Assembly (NCBI RefSeq): GCF_002761755.1 | Contig: NZ_PEOG01000033.1 | Coordinates: 1-60,019 of the forward strand | Direction: 5' to 3' | DNA: 60,019 bases | Source of the DNA: Roseateles chitinivorans | Lineage (GTDB): Bacteria > Pseudomonadota > Gammaproteobacteria > Burkholderiales > Burkholderiaceae_C | Shown: positions 52,274 through 60,019 of the stretch, one piece after another | Position numbering within the stretch: position 1 is the first letter of the stretch | Layout: every line of letters begins with the position of its first letter | Notes under the pieces: generated by a model | Database searches by the model: none | What the model was told of the DNA's origin: nothing | What the model saw: only the letters and a program-made list of their open reading frames with translations | Made by a program: the position numbers and the translations under genes

Positions 52274-52813
52274 ATGGATGCGATCGTCGAGGCCGCGCTG
52301 AAGAAGTGGCCCAACGTGCCGCACTGCTACGGCTGGCTGGCATTGGATGCGCGCGGCGACTGGTACATGCGTGACGAGCGCATCCAGGCGGCGGGCCCGT
52401 TCCCGGCCGTCAAGGGCAGCCGCATCGTGCATGACAAGCTGATCGGCTTCATCGACCGCAACTACGGTGTCGACGACGCGGGCGCGTGGTTCTTCCAGAA
52501 CGGGCCGCAGCGGGTCTACGTGCAACTGGAGGCGGCGCCCTGGATCTGGCGCCTGCAGCCCGACGGCCGGGTGCTGAGCCACACCGGCCGCGAGGCGCAG
52601 GTCACCGGCGCGGTGCTGGACGAGGCCGATCGGCTGTTCCTCGAGACCGACCTCGGCCTGGGCCTGGTCCACACGCAGGACATGGGACCGGCGGCCGACG
52701 CGATCGAATCCGGCCGATGGGCGATGACGAACGCGACGCACGCCGAGCTCGTCGCCCGTCATGGGGTGGTGCTGTCGCCCCTGGACCCGAAGGGGGCTGT
52801 CACCCACGGGTGA
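52274..52813 (+). CDS. Conserved hypothetical protein, betaproteobacterial family (possibly DUF2946)
   Basis: Protein of 179 residues that I recognise as a conserved betaproteobacterial family but cannot name with certainty. Its N-terminal half contains KKWPNVPHCYGWLALDARGD and FFQNGPQRVYVQLEAAPWIW, rich in aromatic residues; no catalytic motif is evident. GAAGGAGCG is the ribosome site. It ends 19 bases before a bidirectional hairpin terminator and faces the cytochrome c gene. Confidence 0.82.
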   Translation: MDAIVEAALKKWPNVPHCYGWLALDARGDWYMRDERIQAAGPFPAVKGSRIVHDKLIGFIDRNYGVDDAGAWFFQNGPQRVYVQLEAAPWIWRLQPDGRVLSHTGREAQVTGAVLDEADRLFLETDLGLGLVHTQDMGPAADAIESGRWAMTNATHAELVARHGVVLSPLDPKGAVTHG

Positions 52814-52832
52814 AGCCGACGCCGGCCGTGAA

Positions 52833-52859
52833 AAAGCCGACCCGCGGGTCGGCTTTCTT
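52833..52859. terminator. Bidirectional terminator between convergent genes
   Basis: AAAGCCGACCCG and CGGGTCGGCTTT are perfect 12-bp complements, with A and T runs on the two sides. It serves both the hypothetical gene on the left and the cytochrome gene on the right. Confidence 0.92.
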
Positions 52860-52876
52860 GTTGCCGTGCGGAGCTC

Positions 52877-53476
52877 TTATTGCGAGGCCGCGTTCGCCGG
52901 TGCCGAAGCGCCTGCATCGGCGCCGGAAGCGGCCGCAGCGGGCAACTTGGGTTCGTCGAACTTGGCGCCGCCCTGGTTGGCCATGTAGACGACCGCGCGG
53001 GAGATCTCGAAGTCGCTGAAGTCGCCGCCGCCTTGCGGGCCCATGTTGCCCTTGCCCTTCAAGGCGGAGTGCACCAGGGTGTCGAACCCGCTCTTCACGC
53101 GCGGGCCCCAGGCGTCGTGGTCGCCGAGCTTGGGCGCGCCGGCGGCGCCGGTGGCGTGGCAGGCGGCGCACTGCGCCTGGAAGACCTGCTCGCCGGACTT
53201 CATCGCGGCGGGATTGGCAAGGTCCTTGAGTTCGATCGAGCCGACCGGCTGGATGCGGGCGGCGACCGCCTGCTCCTCGAGTCCGGTGCCGCCGGCACCA
53301 GGCTTGACCTCGCTGGAGACATAGTTCGCCAGCATCACGATGATCACGATCGGGATCACGAACGCGAAGAAGACCGCGACGATCAACTGCTTGGGTGTCT
53401 TGATGGGCCCTTCGTGGGCGTCGTGACCGTCGGCGTGCGTGTCCTGGGCGTTGGCGTGGTCCTGGGTTCCGCTCAT
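52877..53476 (-). CDS. Membrane-anchored c-type cytochrome (cytochrome c5 type)
   Basis: Protein of 199 residues with a hydrophilic, His/Asp-rich start, a single membrane span (QLIVAVFFAFVIPIVIIVML) and a periplasmic heme domain. The heme site is CAACH in VFQAQCAACHATGAAGAPKL, and the distal methionine is probably in GNMGPQGGGDFSDFE. A Lys/Pro/Ala/Ser-rich tail follows. It would carry electrons at the inner membrane. The start at 53476 is chosen because sequence upstream is not conserved-looking. Confidence 0.92.
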   Translation of the reverse strand: MSGTQDHANAQDTHADGHDAHEGPIKTPKQLIVAVFFAFVIPIVIIVMLANYVSSEVKPGAGGTGLEEQAVAARIQPVGSIELKDLANPAAMKSGEQVFQAQCAACHATGAAGAPKLGDHDAWGPRVKSGFDTLVHSALKGKGNMGPQGGGDFSDFEISRAVVYMANQGGAKFDEPKLPAAAASGADAGASAPANAASQ

Positions 53477-53741
53477 GAATTCCTCGTGAATCGAATCGAC
53501 TACGGCAGAAGCGCGTCCGTGTTTCGCAGGGGTTTCGCGGCTTGATCGGCCCTCGGGAAACCGGACGGGGGAACAGCAAATCGGCGCAGTATAGCCAGCC
53601 CCCCGGCGCCCCACCCTGGGGCTTTCGTCAAGGTCGGTACGAGGGCGGGCCAGGTGTTGCGCGAGGATCGCGCGGCAGGTTCGCGATCGTTCCGTTTCGA
53701 CGAGTTGAAGCGGCTTGGGGCGAGTCGGGCCAGAACAAGGC

Positions 53742-53747
53742 TAGAAT
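53742..53747 (+). promoter_or_regulatory. -10 element of the tRNA-Arg promoter
   Basis: TAGAAT is followed by GCGCGC, a GC-rich discriminator like that of stable RNA promoters under stringent control, and lies 15 bases before the mature tRNA. No good -35 box is found at 16-18 bases. Confidence 0.5.
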
Positions 53748-53761
53748 GCGCGCTTCCCATG

Positions 53762-53836
53762 GCGACCGTGGTGAAGTGGATATCATTGGGCCCTCCGAAG
53801 GCCTAGTCGCAAGTTCGATTCTTGCCGGTCGCACCA
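53762..53836 (+). tRNA. tRNA-Arg, anticodon CCG
   Basis: A complete cloverleaf folds by eye. The acceptor stem is GCGACCG with CGGTCGC, the D-stem GTGA with TCAT, the anticodon stem GGGCC with GGCCT and loop CTCCGAA (anticodon CCG at 53795-53797), variable AGTC, and the T-stem GCAAG with CTTGC around TTCGATT. An A discriminator and encoded CCA follow (53833-53836). It reads CGG codons, which are frequent in GC-rich genes. A 12-bp hairpin terminator follows 8 bases later. Confidence 0.95.
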
Positions 53837-53844
53837 GAACACCG

Positions 53845-53882
53845 AGAAGCCGGTTGTCACACGCGTGGCAACCGGCTTCTTC
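53845..53882. terminator. Terminator shared by tRNA-Arg and the chemotaxis receptor gene
   Basis: AGAAGCCGGTTG (53845-53856) pairs perfectly with CAACCGGCTTCT (53869-53880). Read from the left it ends the tRNA transcript; read from the right it lies about 90 bases after the receptor stop. The T-rich tail is short (TTC). Confidence 0.85.
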
Positions 53883-53972
53883 ATTGCTGTCCGTCCCGAC
53901 GACTGCGCCGTCCTCCCTCGCGCAGGTCGAGCGCAGTCCCGCCGCGCTCGACACCCCTCGGCGCCCGCCCGG

Positions 53973-55526
53973 TCACGCCAGCCTGAACACCGAGATCGCG
54001 GCCGACAGGCGCCGCGACTGGTCCTTGAGGCTTTCCGCCGCCGAGGCGGCCTCCTCCACCAGCGCCGCGTTCTGCTGCGTCATCTGATCCAGGTGGCCCA
54101 CCGCGGCGTTCACCTGGTTGATGCCGTCGCTCTGCTCCTGCGAGGCCGCGCGGATCTCGGCAATGATGTCGGTCACCCGCTGCACGCTGGTCACGATGTC
54201 GGTCATCGTCGTCCCCGCGTCGGTCACCAGGCGCGCGCCCGACTCCACGCGATCCACGCTCGTGGCGATCAGCGACTTGATCTCCTTGGCCGCCTCCGCG
54301 CTGCGCTGCGCGAGCGAGCGCACCTCGCCGGCCACCACCGCGAATCCGCGGCCCTGCTCGCCGGCGCGCGCCGCCTCCACCGCCGCGTTCAGCGCCAGGA
54401 TGTTGGTCTGGAACGCGATCCCGTCGATCACCCCGATGATGTCGGCGATGCGCCGCGAGCTGTCGCTGATCTCGCCCATCGTCGCCACCACCTGCCCCAT
54501 CACCGACCCGCCGCGTTGCGCCGTCTCCGCGGCCGAACTCGCCAGCTGGTTGGCCGTCAGGGCCGCATCCGCGGTGTGACGCACGGTTCCCGTCAGCTGC
54601 GTCAGCGAGGCCGCCGCCTGCTGCAGGTTCGACGCGGTCTGCTCGGTGCGTGCCGACAGGTCCATGTTGCCGCTGGCGATCTCGGCGCTCGCCGTGCCGA
54701 TGCTGTCGGTCGAGCCGCGCACCTCGCCGATCAGCCGCAGCAACGATCCCTGCATCGCGTCCAGCGCGCGCAGCAGCTGCGCGGTCTCGTCGCTGCCGGC
54801 GGTCTGGATGCGCCCGGTCAGGTCGAAGCGCGCGATCGCGTCGGCCACTTCCGCCGCCTGGCCCAGCGGCCGGGTGATCGACCGCGTCAGCCACACCGCG
54901 AGCGCGCCGCCCGCCGCGAGCGCCACCAGCCCGAACACCACCAGCGCGATCCGGGCGCGCTCGTTGGTCGCGGCCAGCGCCTTGATCGCCTCGTCGAGCT
55001 GGTCGCGCTGCTGCTGCGCCACGACGCGGATGCCCTCCAGGTAGGCGCTCGACGCCTTCTGGAACTGCTCGTCGAAGATCTGCCTCGCCTGCGCCATGTC
55101 GCCCTGCTTCTTCGCCGCGGTGATGGCGTCCCTCACCGTGAGGTAGGTCTTGCGCAGCTCGGCCACCTTGTCGAAGCTGGCGCGTTCCTCGGGGGTCGTC
55201 AGCAGCTTGTCGAGCCGCTGCTGCAGCTCGGTCGAGACCTTGGTCGCCTCGGCGGCCGCCTGGGTGAAGAAGGTCGCCAGGGCCGGGTCGGCGCTGACGG
55301 CGATCGCCGTGGTGCGTGTCGTGCCGTTGAACACGTTGCGGTACCAGTCCGACGCGGCGCGCTCGGTGACGAGCGCATCGGTGTACATCGAGGCCGTCTG
55401 CTCCGCGACGCGGCTCAGGCCCCAATACCCCAGCGCCGATCCGATCAGCGCAATCACCAGGACGCCGGTCTGGACCATTCCCAGACGACGACCGATGGAC
55501 CCCCGGGCGTTCGTGTTGGACATCAT
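53973..55526 (-). CDS. Methyl-accepting chemotaxis protein
   Basis: Transmembrane chemoreceptor of 517 residues. A first span ([20 protein letters not shown]) precedes a periplasmic helical-bundle domain of about 155 residues (4HB-type), a second span ([20 protein letters not shown]) and a HAMP domain. The signalling domain carries the hairpin tip with [20 protein letters not shown] and [20 protein letters not shown]. Methylation-type Q/E pairs are seen in the flanking helices. No C-terminal CheR-binding pentapeptide is present. The ligand is unknown; no che genes are nearby. Confidence 0.96.
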   Translation of the reverse strand: MMSNTNARGSIGRRLGMVQTGVLVIALIGSALGYWGLSRVAEQTASMYTDALVTERAASDWYRNVFNGTTRTTAIAVSADPALATFFTQAAAEATKVSTELQQRLDKLLTTPEERASFDKVAELRKTYLTVRDAITAAKKQGDMAQARQIFDEQFQKASSAYLEGIRVVAQQQRDQLDEAIKALAATNERARIALVVFGLVALAAGGALAVWLTRSITRPLGQAAEVADAIARFDLTGRIQTAGSDETAQLLRALDAMQGSLLRLIGEVRGSTDSIGTASAEIASGNMDLSARTEQTASNLQQAAASLTQLTGTVRHTADAALTANQLASSAAETAQRGGSVMGQVVATMGEISDSSRRIADIIGVIDGIAFQTNILALNAAVEAARAGEQGRGFAVVAGEVRSLAQRSAEAAKEIKSLIATSVDRVESGARLVTDAGTTMTDIVTSVQRVTDIIAEIRAASQEQSDGINQVNAAVGHLDQMTQQNAALVEEAASAAESLKDQSRRLSAAISVFRLA

Positions 55527-55665
55527 GTGGTTCTCCTCGGACGCCGGCCCGAAGGGAGATCGGACCTCGACGCGGCACGATGTGGCACCTGCAACCGTAC
55601 ACCGATCTCCGGCCGGCGTTAAGGCGGCCCGACCCTTCGCTCCGGTGGGCCGGGGCGGCTGTCAC

Positions 55666-57651
55666 TCAGACGCGTGGCACGAGGCGCACCTGCGGCACCG
55701 GCTTGAGCGCTCCGACGTCCAGCGTGCGCGGCAGTCCCGACTGCTTCAGCGGCACGGCGGCGCCCAGCGCCTGCAGACCGGTGAGGAAGCGGGCCGCCTC
55801 CGCCCGCATGGCCGACGAGCGCCGATAGCGCGAATCGTCTTCCAGCAGCACCAGCCAGTCCGCCGGCACGCCAGCCGCCGCCACCACCTCCAGCGTCGCC
55901 GGCTGCATCACGCCGAGGAAGGTCGTGAGTCGCGCGCGGCGATGGTCGTCCCAGCCCGCGCCGCCTTCCGCCCCCAGCGGATGGAAACGCGCGATCAGGC
56001 GTTGCGCCGCCAGGCCGCCCGCGTCTGCCAGGGTCGCGATCGTGCTGGACGCCATCGTCAGGTTGAGCCCGCCCTCGTCGGGCTTCTGGCTGATCTGCAC
56101 GATGCGGTCGCGGAAGCCGGGCGTCGGGAACAGGATCTCGTCGCGCCAGTTCTGCATCGTCCCGACGATGCTCCAGAGGAAACCCGCCAGCCCCGCCAGC
56201 GGCGTCTTCTCGCGCGCGGCCGCCGCGCGCTCTTCCCAGTCAGGGACCAGGTCCGGCTCCGGCCAGTAGCGCAGCCGGCCGCCGCGATCGTCCTCGGGCA
56301 GGTAGATGCGCCCGCCATCGTTGCCCGCGTCGGCGGGCCGGATGCGATGGTCCGGATGCGGCGGCTTCAGGTTGACCGCGAAGGTCGGATGCCGCGGCAG
56401 CATCGCATCGAAGAGATGCAGCGGCATGTTGCTGCCGATGCCGCCGTCGGAGAACCAGATCCGCGTGGCCCGCAGGCGCAGGCGGCGCCGGGCCTCGGCG
56501 GTCTCCGCGGCGCGGACCTCGGCCTGCGTCCGCTGGTTCGCGGCACGCGACCAGTCCACCGCGTACAACGGCACCGCCGACAGCAGCAGCGGGAAGCTCA
56601 GGCTCATCCGGATCGCGACGACGACCGGCAGCTCGCCATGCCGGGGCAGCGGTCTCAGTTCGCGCCCCTGTGCGTTCTCGATCACCGGCCCATCGCTGCC
56701 GCCGGCGAACGGCGCCGCCAGCGCCGCCATCACCGCCGGAGGAAACAGCCTCGACCACTCCTGCGGGTCGTAATAGAACATCGGCGTCCCCGGCCGGAAC
56801 GGGATGCTATAGACCATCTGCTGGCTCACCGCGCTGGTGATCACCTCCAGGTGGATGCGACGCGTCGCGGGGTCCGGCCCCCACAGATCGCCGAAGCTCA
56901 ATGGCGGCCCATCGATGCTTTTGCCCGCCAGCTGGTTGAAGTAGCCGTGCAGCCAGTCGGTGAGCGCGGTCCGGCCGCCCTGGTCCGGTTGGCTCAGGCC
57001 GCTGCACAGGCCGTAGCCGTTGTCGCGCAGCCCGCGCACCAGCCCCCGGACGAACAGCGCGGCCGTCACCCCGACCGCGGTCGCGGCGGTCAGCGCGGCG
57101 ACGCCGGCCAGACCCACCGCAGCCACCCAGCGAAGGGCCGTCGACGCACCGCTCTCGGCGATCAGCAGATGGAGCGCCGGCCAGGCCAACAGCAGTCCGC
57201 CCGCGGCGACCGCCAACGCGGCGCCCGCATGGAGGGTGAGCATGCCGCCCACCACCGCGGCGACGGCCTGACCGCGGGACTTGCCCAGCGCCCGCGCCAT
57301 CACGTCGAAATGGCGGCGCAGCGCGGGCACCGGCTGGAACAGGGTGAACAACCGACTCCGGCCGGGACGGCCACGATCCCCGACCACCTCGGCGCCCAGT
57401 TCCTCGGGAAGCTTCGCGAGCTGGTCGAAGGCGCCGCCATGGCCGCGCTGGCGGCCGAGCTCCGCCGCCGCGCTCGCTCCAGCCGCGATCGCGCCGGCCG
57501 AGGTGCCGCCGATGTTCTTGAACCGGTATCGGTCGGCCAGTGCCGCCACCAGCCGCGGATAGATCACGCCACTGGTCACGCCGCCCTTCATGACGAGGTC
57601 GCAATGACTGACCTCGCCCGCCTCCGGCTGCCGCTTGTCGTCGCTGTGCAT
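55666..57651 (-). CDS. Patatin-like phospholipase with internal membrane segments
   Basis: Large patatin protein of 661 residues. The catalytic serine is S51 in NIGGTSAGAIAAG, the oxyanion-type loop is MKGGVTSGVIYP, and the catalytic aspartate is in WFSDGGIGSNMP near residue 401, giving the Ser-Asp dyad. Between the two lie two strongly hydrophobic regions (about residues 130-170 and 174-207), which suggests membrane insertion of the lid region. It ends in a 150-residue C-terminal part of unknown role. It lies 35 bases after modC on the same strand but is probably not linked in function. Confidence 0.88.
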   Translation of the reverse strand: MHSDDKRQPEAGEVSHCDLVMKGGVTSGVIYPRLVAALADRYRFKNIGGTSAGAIAAGASAAAELGRQRGHGGAFDQLAKLPEELGAEVVGDRGRPGRSRLFTLFQPVPALRRHFDVMARALGKSRGQAVAAVVGGMLTLHAGAALAVAAGGLLLAWPALHLLIAESGASTALRWVAAVGLAGVAALTAATAVGVTAALFVRGLVRGLRDNGYGLCSGLSQPDQGGRTALTDWLHGYFNQLAGKSIDGPPLSFGDLWGPDPATRRIHLEVITSAVSQQMVYSIPFRPGTPMFYYDPQEWSRLFPPAVMAALAAPFAGGSDGPVIENAQGRELRPLPRHGELPVVVAIRMSLSFPLLLSAVPLYAVDWSRAANQRTQAEVRAAETAEARRRLRLRATRIWFSDGGIGSNMPLHLFDAMLPRHPTFAVNLKPPHPDHRIRPADAGNDGGRIYLPEDDRGGRLRYWPEPDLVPDWEERAAAAREKTPLAGLAGFLWSIVGTMQNWRDEILFPTPGFRDRIVQISQKPDEGGLNLTMASSTIATLADAGGLAAQRLIARFHPLGAEGGAGWDDHRRARLTTFLGVMQPATLEVVAAAGVPADWLVLLEDDSRYRRSSAMRAEAARFLTGLQALGAAVPLKQSGLPRTLDVGALKPVPQVRLVPRV

Positions 57652-57686
57652 GCCGCCGATTCTCGGCGCCTTGGCGGCCAGCGGTG

Positions 57687-58382
57687 TCAGGAGCGCGCCG
57701 ATCCGCCGGACGAGGTCACGCCCCTGACCACGCCTTCGCGCAGCATCACGCGCCGATCGCCGAACCAGGCCACATCCTCCGGATCGTGCGTGATCATCAG
57801 CATCGGCATGCCGATGCGCTCCAGCAGCGTGTCCAGTTCCGCGCGCATCCGACCGCGCAACTCCGGATCGAGCGCCGAGAACGGCTCGTCGAGCAGCAGG
57901 GCACGCGGCTCGTTGACCAGCGCGCGGGCGAGCGCGGTGCGCTGCCGCTGGCCGCCGGACAGCTGATGCGGCCGCTGCTGCGCGACGCGCTCCAGCTCGA
58001 AGGCCTGGATCCAGCGGTCCACCGCTTCGCCGCCTTCATGGCGCGACGGATTCAGCCAGCCGCGCTTGAGCGCGAAGGCGATGTTCTGCCGCACCGTCAG
58101 CTGCGGAAACAGCGCGTAGTCCTGGAACAGGAAACCGAGGCGGCGCTCGCGGGCGGGCACGTCGATGCCGGACGCGCTGTCGAAGACCGGCTGGCCGTCG
58201 ATGTGGATCGCGCCCTCGTCCGGCTTGAGCAGCCCGGCGATCGCCTGCAGCGTCAGGCTCTTGCCGGCGCCCGACGGCCCGTGGATCACGGTGCGGCGGG
58301 CGTCGGTGCCGAAGGCGACATCGAGTTCGAAGCGGCGGCCGCCGCCCTCGACACGCTTGCGGATGCGGACCTCGAAACTCAT
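57687..58382 (-). CDS. modC: Molybdate ABC transporter ATPase ModC
   Basis: ATPase of 231 residues with Walker A HGPSGAGKSLTLQAIAG, signature QLSGGQRQRTALARAL and Walker B ALLLDEPFSALDPELRG. The length lacks the C-terminal TOBE/mop domain of E. coli ModC (352 residues), so this is a short ModC without that molybdate-binding regulatory part. The start overlaps the ModB stop by four bases. It drives molybdate uptake with ModA and ModB. Confidence 0.9.
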   Translation of the reverse strand: MSFEVRIRKRVEGGGRRFELDVAFGTDARRTVIHGPSGAGKSLTLQAIAGLLKPDEGAIHIDGQPVFDSASGIDVPARERRLGFLFQDYALFPQLTVRQNIAFALKRGWLNPSRHEGGEAVDRWIQAFELERVAQQRPHQLSGGQRQRTALARALVNEPRALLLDEPFSALDPELRGRMRAELDTLLERIGMPMLMITHDPEDVAWFGDRRVMLREGVVRGVTSSGGSARS

Positions 58383-59068
58383 GCGCCGCTCCTCGGCCCG
58401 GCCAACCGGCCGGCGAGCAGCAGCACTGCGACACAGGTCAGCGACACGATCAGCACCAGCAGGTTGGCGGTGTCGTCCTGGCCGGCCTGCACCGCCTCGT
58501 AGACCGCGACGGACAGCGTCTGCGTCTTGCCTGGGATGCTGCCCGCGACCATCAGCGTCGCGCCGAACTCGCCCAGCGCGCGGGCGAAGGCCAGCAGCAC
58601 GCCGGCCAGCACGCCACGCCACGCCATCGGCAACGTGACGCGGAAGAACAGCGCCCACTCGCCCAGGCCGAGCACGCGGGCGGCGCGCTCGAGCTGCGGA
58701 TCGACGCCCTCGAAAGCCGCGCGGGCCGACTTCATGACCAGCGGGAAGGCGACGATCGTCGCCGCGATCACCGCGCCCTGCCAGGTGAAGATCAGGTTGA
58801 TGCCGAAGGTGTCCCACAACCAGGCACCCAGCCAGCCGCGCTTGCCGATCAGCACCAGCAGGTAGTAGCCCAGCACCGTCGGCGGCAACACCATCGGCAG
58901 CGTCAACAGCGCGTCCAGCAGTTCCCGTCCCGGGAACCGGAAACGCGCCAGCGCGAAGCCGGCCGCCACACCCAGCAGCAGGTTGAGCGCCGTCGCCCAG
59001 CCCGCGACCTTCAGCGACAGCGCCAGCGCGATCCAGGCCGGTTCCACGTGCGCCTTGCTCTCTGGCAA
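58379..59068 (-). CDS. modB: Molybdate ABC transporter permease ModB
   Basis: Permease of 229 residues with about five spans. TALNLLLGVAAGFALARFRF, GRELLDALLTLPMVLPPTVL and the conserved ABC loop EGVDPQLERAARVLGLGEWA are typical of ModB. The reading frame can begin with a TTG directly after the ModA stop or with a GTG at 59047, which has an AAGG ribosome site; the GTG is quite possible. Operon order modA-modB-modC is standard. Confidence 0.93.
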   Translation of the reverse strand: MPESKAHVEPAWIALALSLKVAGWATALNLLLGVAAGFALARFRFPGRELLDALLTLPMVLPPTVLGYYLLVLIGKRGWLGAWLWDTFGINLIFTWQGAVIAATIVAFPLVMKSARAAFEGVDPQLERAARVLGLGEWALFFRVTLPMAWRGVLAGVLLAFARALGEFGATLMVAGSIPGKTQTLSVAVYEAVQAGQDDTANLLVLIVSLTCVAVLLLAGRLAGPRSGA

Positions 59069-59848
59069 TCAGGGCTTCTGGAAGCCGTGCCTGGCGAGCA
59101 CCGCCTGACCCGCCGCCGAGGCGACGAAGTCCAGGAAGCGCCTGCCGCCGTCGACGTTCGTGCCACCGCGGGTGACCGCGATCGGATAGGAGATCGGTGC
59201 TGGCGTGGGCACGCTGAACAGGAGGCGCACCTTGTCCTTGAACACCAGCGCGTCGGTCGCGTAGACGAAGCCGGCCTCGGTCTCGCCGCGCGAGACGTAG
59301 TCCAGCGCCTGCCGCACGTTCTGCGCGAAGACCGCCTTGGGCTCGATGGTCGTCCAGAGTCCGGCCTTCTCCAGCGCGCCCTTGGCATAGCGGCCGGCCG
59401 GCACGCCCTCGGGCCTGCCGATCGCGATGCGCTTCACCGCGGGCCGCTGCAGGTCGGCCAGGCCCTTCAGCGCCACGCCGCCTTCAGCCGGCGTGATCAC
59501 CACCAGGGTGTTGCTGACGAAGTTGCGCCGCGTGCCGTCGACGAGCAGGTTCTGCTGCTGGGCCTTGTCCATCGTCTCCTGGTCCGCGGAGGCGAAGACG
59601 TCCACCGGCGCGCCCTTGGTGATCTGCGCCAGCAGCGCATCCGACGCGGCGAAGTTGAACTGGAGCTTCGTACCCGGATGCGCCGCCTCGAAGGCTGGCG
59701 CCAGTTCCTTGAACGCATTGCTCAAGCTGGCTGCCGCGGAGACGGTGACGTCCGCCGCATGCGCCACACCCGCGCCCATCAGCGCAAAGCTCAATGCGAT
59801 GCCTGACGCGGCGACCCATCGGGCGATCCGGAACGGTTTCAAGCGCAT
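59069..59848 (-). CDS. modA: Molybdate-binding periplasmic protein ModA
   Basis: Binding protein of 259 residues with a signal peptide (ASGIALSFALMGAGVAHA, cleaved before ADVTVSAAASLSN). The molybdate-binding residues lie in AASLSNAFKELAP, FNFAASDALLAQI and the later SRGETEAGFVYATDAL, as in E. coli ModA. The start at 59848 is preferred since sequence further upstream gives a poor signal. It delivers molybdate to ModBC for molybdenum cofactor synthesis. Confidence 0.95.
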   Translation of the reverse strand: MRLKPFRIARWVAASGIALSFALMGAGVAHAADVTVSAAASLSNAFKELAPAFEAAHPGTKLQFNFAASDALLAQITKGAPVDVFASADQETMDKAQQQNLLVDGTRRNFVSNTLVVITPAEGGVALKGLADLQRPAVKRIAIGRPEGVPAGRYAKGALEKAGLWTTIEPKAVFAQNVRQALDYVSRGETEAGFVYATDALVFKDKVRLLFSVPTPAPISYPIAVTRGGTNVDGGRRFLDFVASAAGQAVLARHGFQKP

Positions 59849-59889
59849 GGCAATCCCAGCTGGAGCGTCGAAAGAACGAGCTGCGCAAT

Positions 59890-59903
59890 ATATCCCAGGA
59901 TAT
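59890..59903. promoter_or_regulatory. Inverted repeat upstream of modA, possible ModE-like operator
   Basis: ATATCC, CA, GGATAT is a perfect 6-bp inverted repeat within GCGCAATATATCCC. ModE operators are also AT-rich palindromes with TATAT halves near modA, but the match is not exact. It lies between modA and a possible divergent gene. Confidence 0.4.
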
Positions 59904-60019
59904 GACGCCCCCATCGCCCGCACCGCCCCCTCTAGCGACCGTCCTCGGTGTCTCGACGCTGGCGGCGCCGGTGCCCCTCCGAGCGATTGCCGAGCGTGCG
60001 GAGGCGCTTGAGCGAGGAG
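59902..60019 (+). CDS. Possible divergent gene, cut by window end
   Basis: From the ATG at 59902 the frame is open for 39 codons to the window edge, starting MTPPSPAPPPLATVLGVSTL and continuing into an Ala/Glu/Arg-rich part that could be a helix. No family is recognised. Being divergent from modA it could be a molybdate regulator, but nothing in the sequence shows that, and the ATG overlaps the palindrome. Confidence 0.3.
   Translation, partial: MTPPSPAPPPLATVLGVSTLAAPVPLRAIAERAEALERG

Noticed and set aside
1..60019. CRISPR array, insertion sequence or prophage
   Set aside because: No regularly spaced direct repeats, transposase, integrase or phage structural genes were seen on either strand.

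Overview
The window is strongly GC-rich DNA and looks like a chromosomal segment of a betaproteobacterium of the order Burkholderiales, probably in or near the Roseateles/Mitsuaria/Rubrivivax group. This rests on codon use, gene content (ArfB, LplT, RadA, IlvE followed by a CHCC zinc-finger protein, PEP-CTERM proteins) and dispersed CCCTC/GAGGG intergenic palindromes. It is inferred from reading, not from a search. I see no insertion sequence, prophage or CRISPR array.

The left half (2-28344) is the notable part. Nearly every gene there fits one job: taking up and degrading peptidoglycan fragments. In order: MurQ (cut by the window edge), an AmpG-like permease, a NagX/HGSNAT-like membrane protein and a GHL10 (DigH-type) glycosidase lipoprotein. 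Next come an Oar-like TonB receptor with a clear terminator, a BadF-family amino-sugar kinase, an AmiD-like amidase lipoprotein and DppBCDF-type peptide transporter subunits. An antisense toxin-antitoxin pair follows, then the DppA-type binding protein, a LysR regulator, a VanX/DdpX D-Ala-D-Ala dipeptidase, a Tat-exported LD-carboxypeptidase, PBP4 (DacB), a second TonB receptor, a second LD-carboxypeptidase without a signal, a beta-lactamase-fold serine hydrolase without a signal, and a DadA-like D-amino acid dehydrogenase.

Read together they suggest a route. Fragments cross the outer membrane through the TonB receptors. Periplasmic hydrolases (GHL10, AmiD, PBP4, Tat-LdcA) trim them. AmpG and the ABC transporter move sugars and peptides inward. 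LdcA, VanX and DadA convert the stem peptide toward pyruvate, and the kinase plus MurQ convert the sugar toward GlcNAc-6-P. A TonB-to-D-Ala-oxidation set this complete looks like a scavenging or predation-type nutrient locus rather than ordinary wall recycling.

The middle (28571-43651) holds scattered metabolism and transport genes: aromatic aminotransferase, thioesterase, M20 peptidase, monooxygenase-fold protein, DUF2332 protein, Crp-type regulator, glutathione peroxidase, EamA transporters, SGNH hydrolase, LplT, alanine racemase, ArfB, a putative zinc protease and two tandem PEP-CTERM proteins. The right part (43719-60019) holds LysE, a sodium:solute symporter, RadA, IlvE and small conserved proteins, a YheT hydrolase, a cytochrome c, a tRNA-Arg(CCG), a chemotaxis receptor, a patatin with internal membrane segments, and modABC.

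At least three recurrent non-coding signals stand out: the palindromic repeats, four of five clusters of which lie between convergent genes; -10-like boxes exactly 8 nt before the start codon at four genes (possible leaderless mRNAs); and several clean hairpin terminators.
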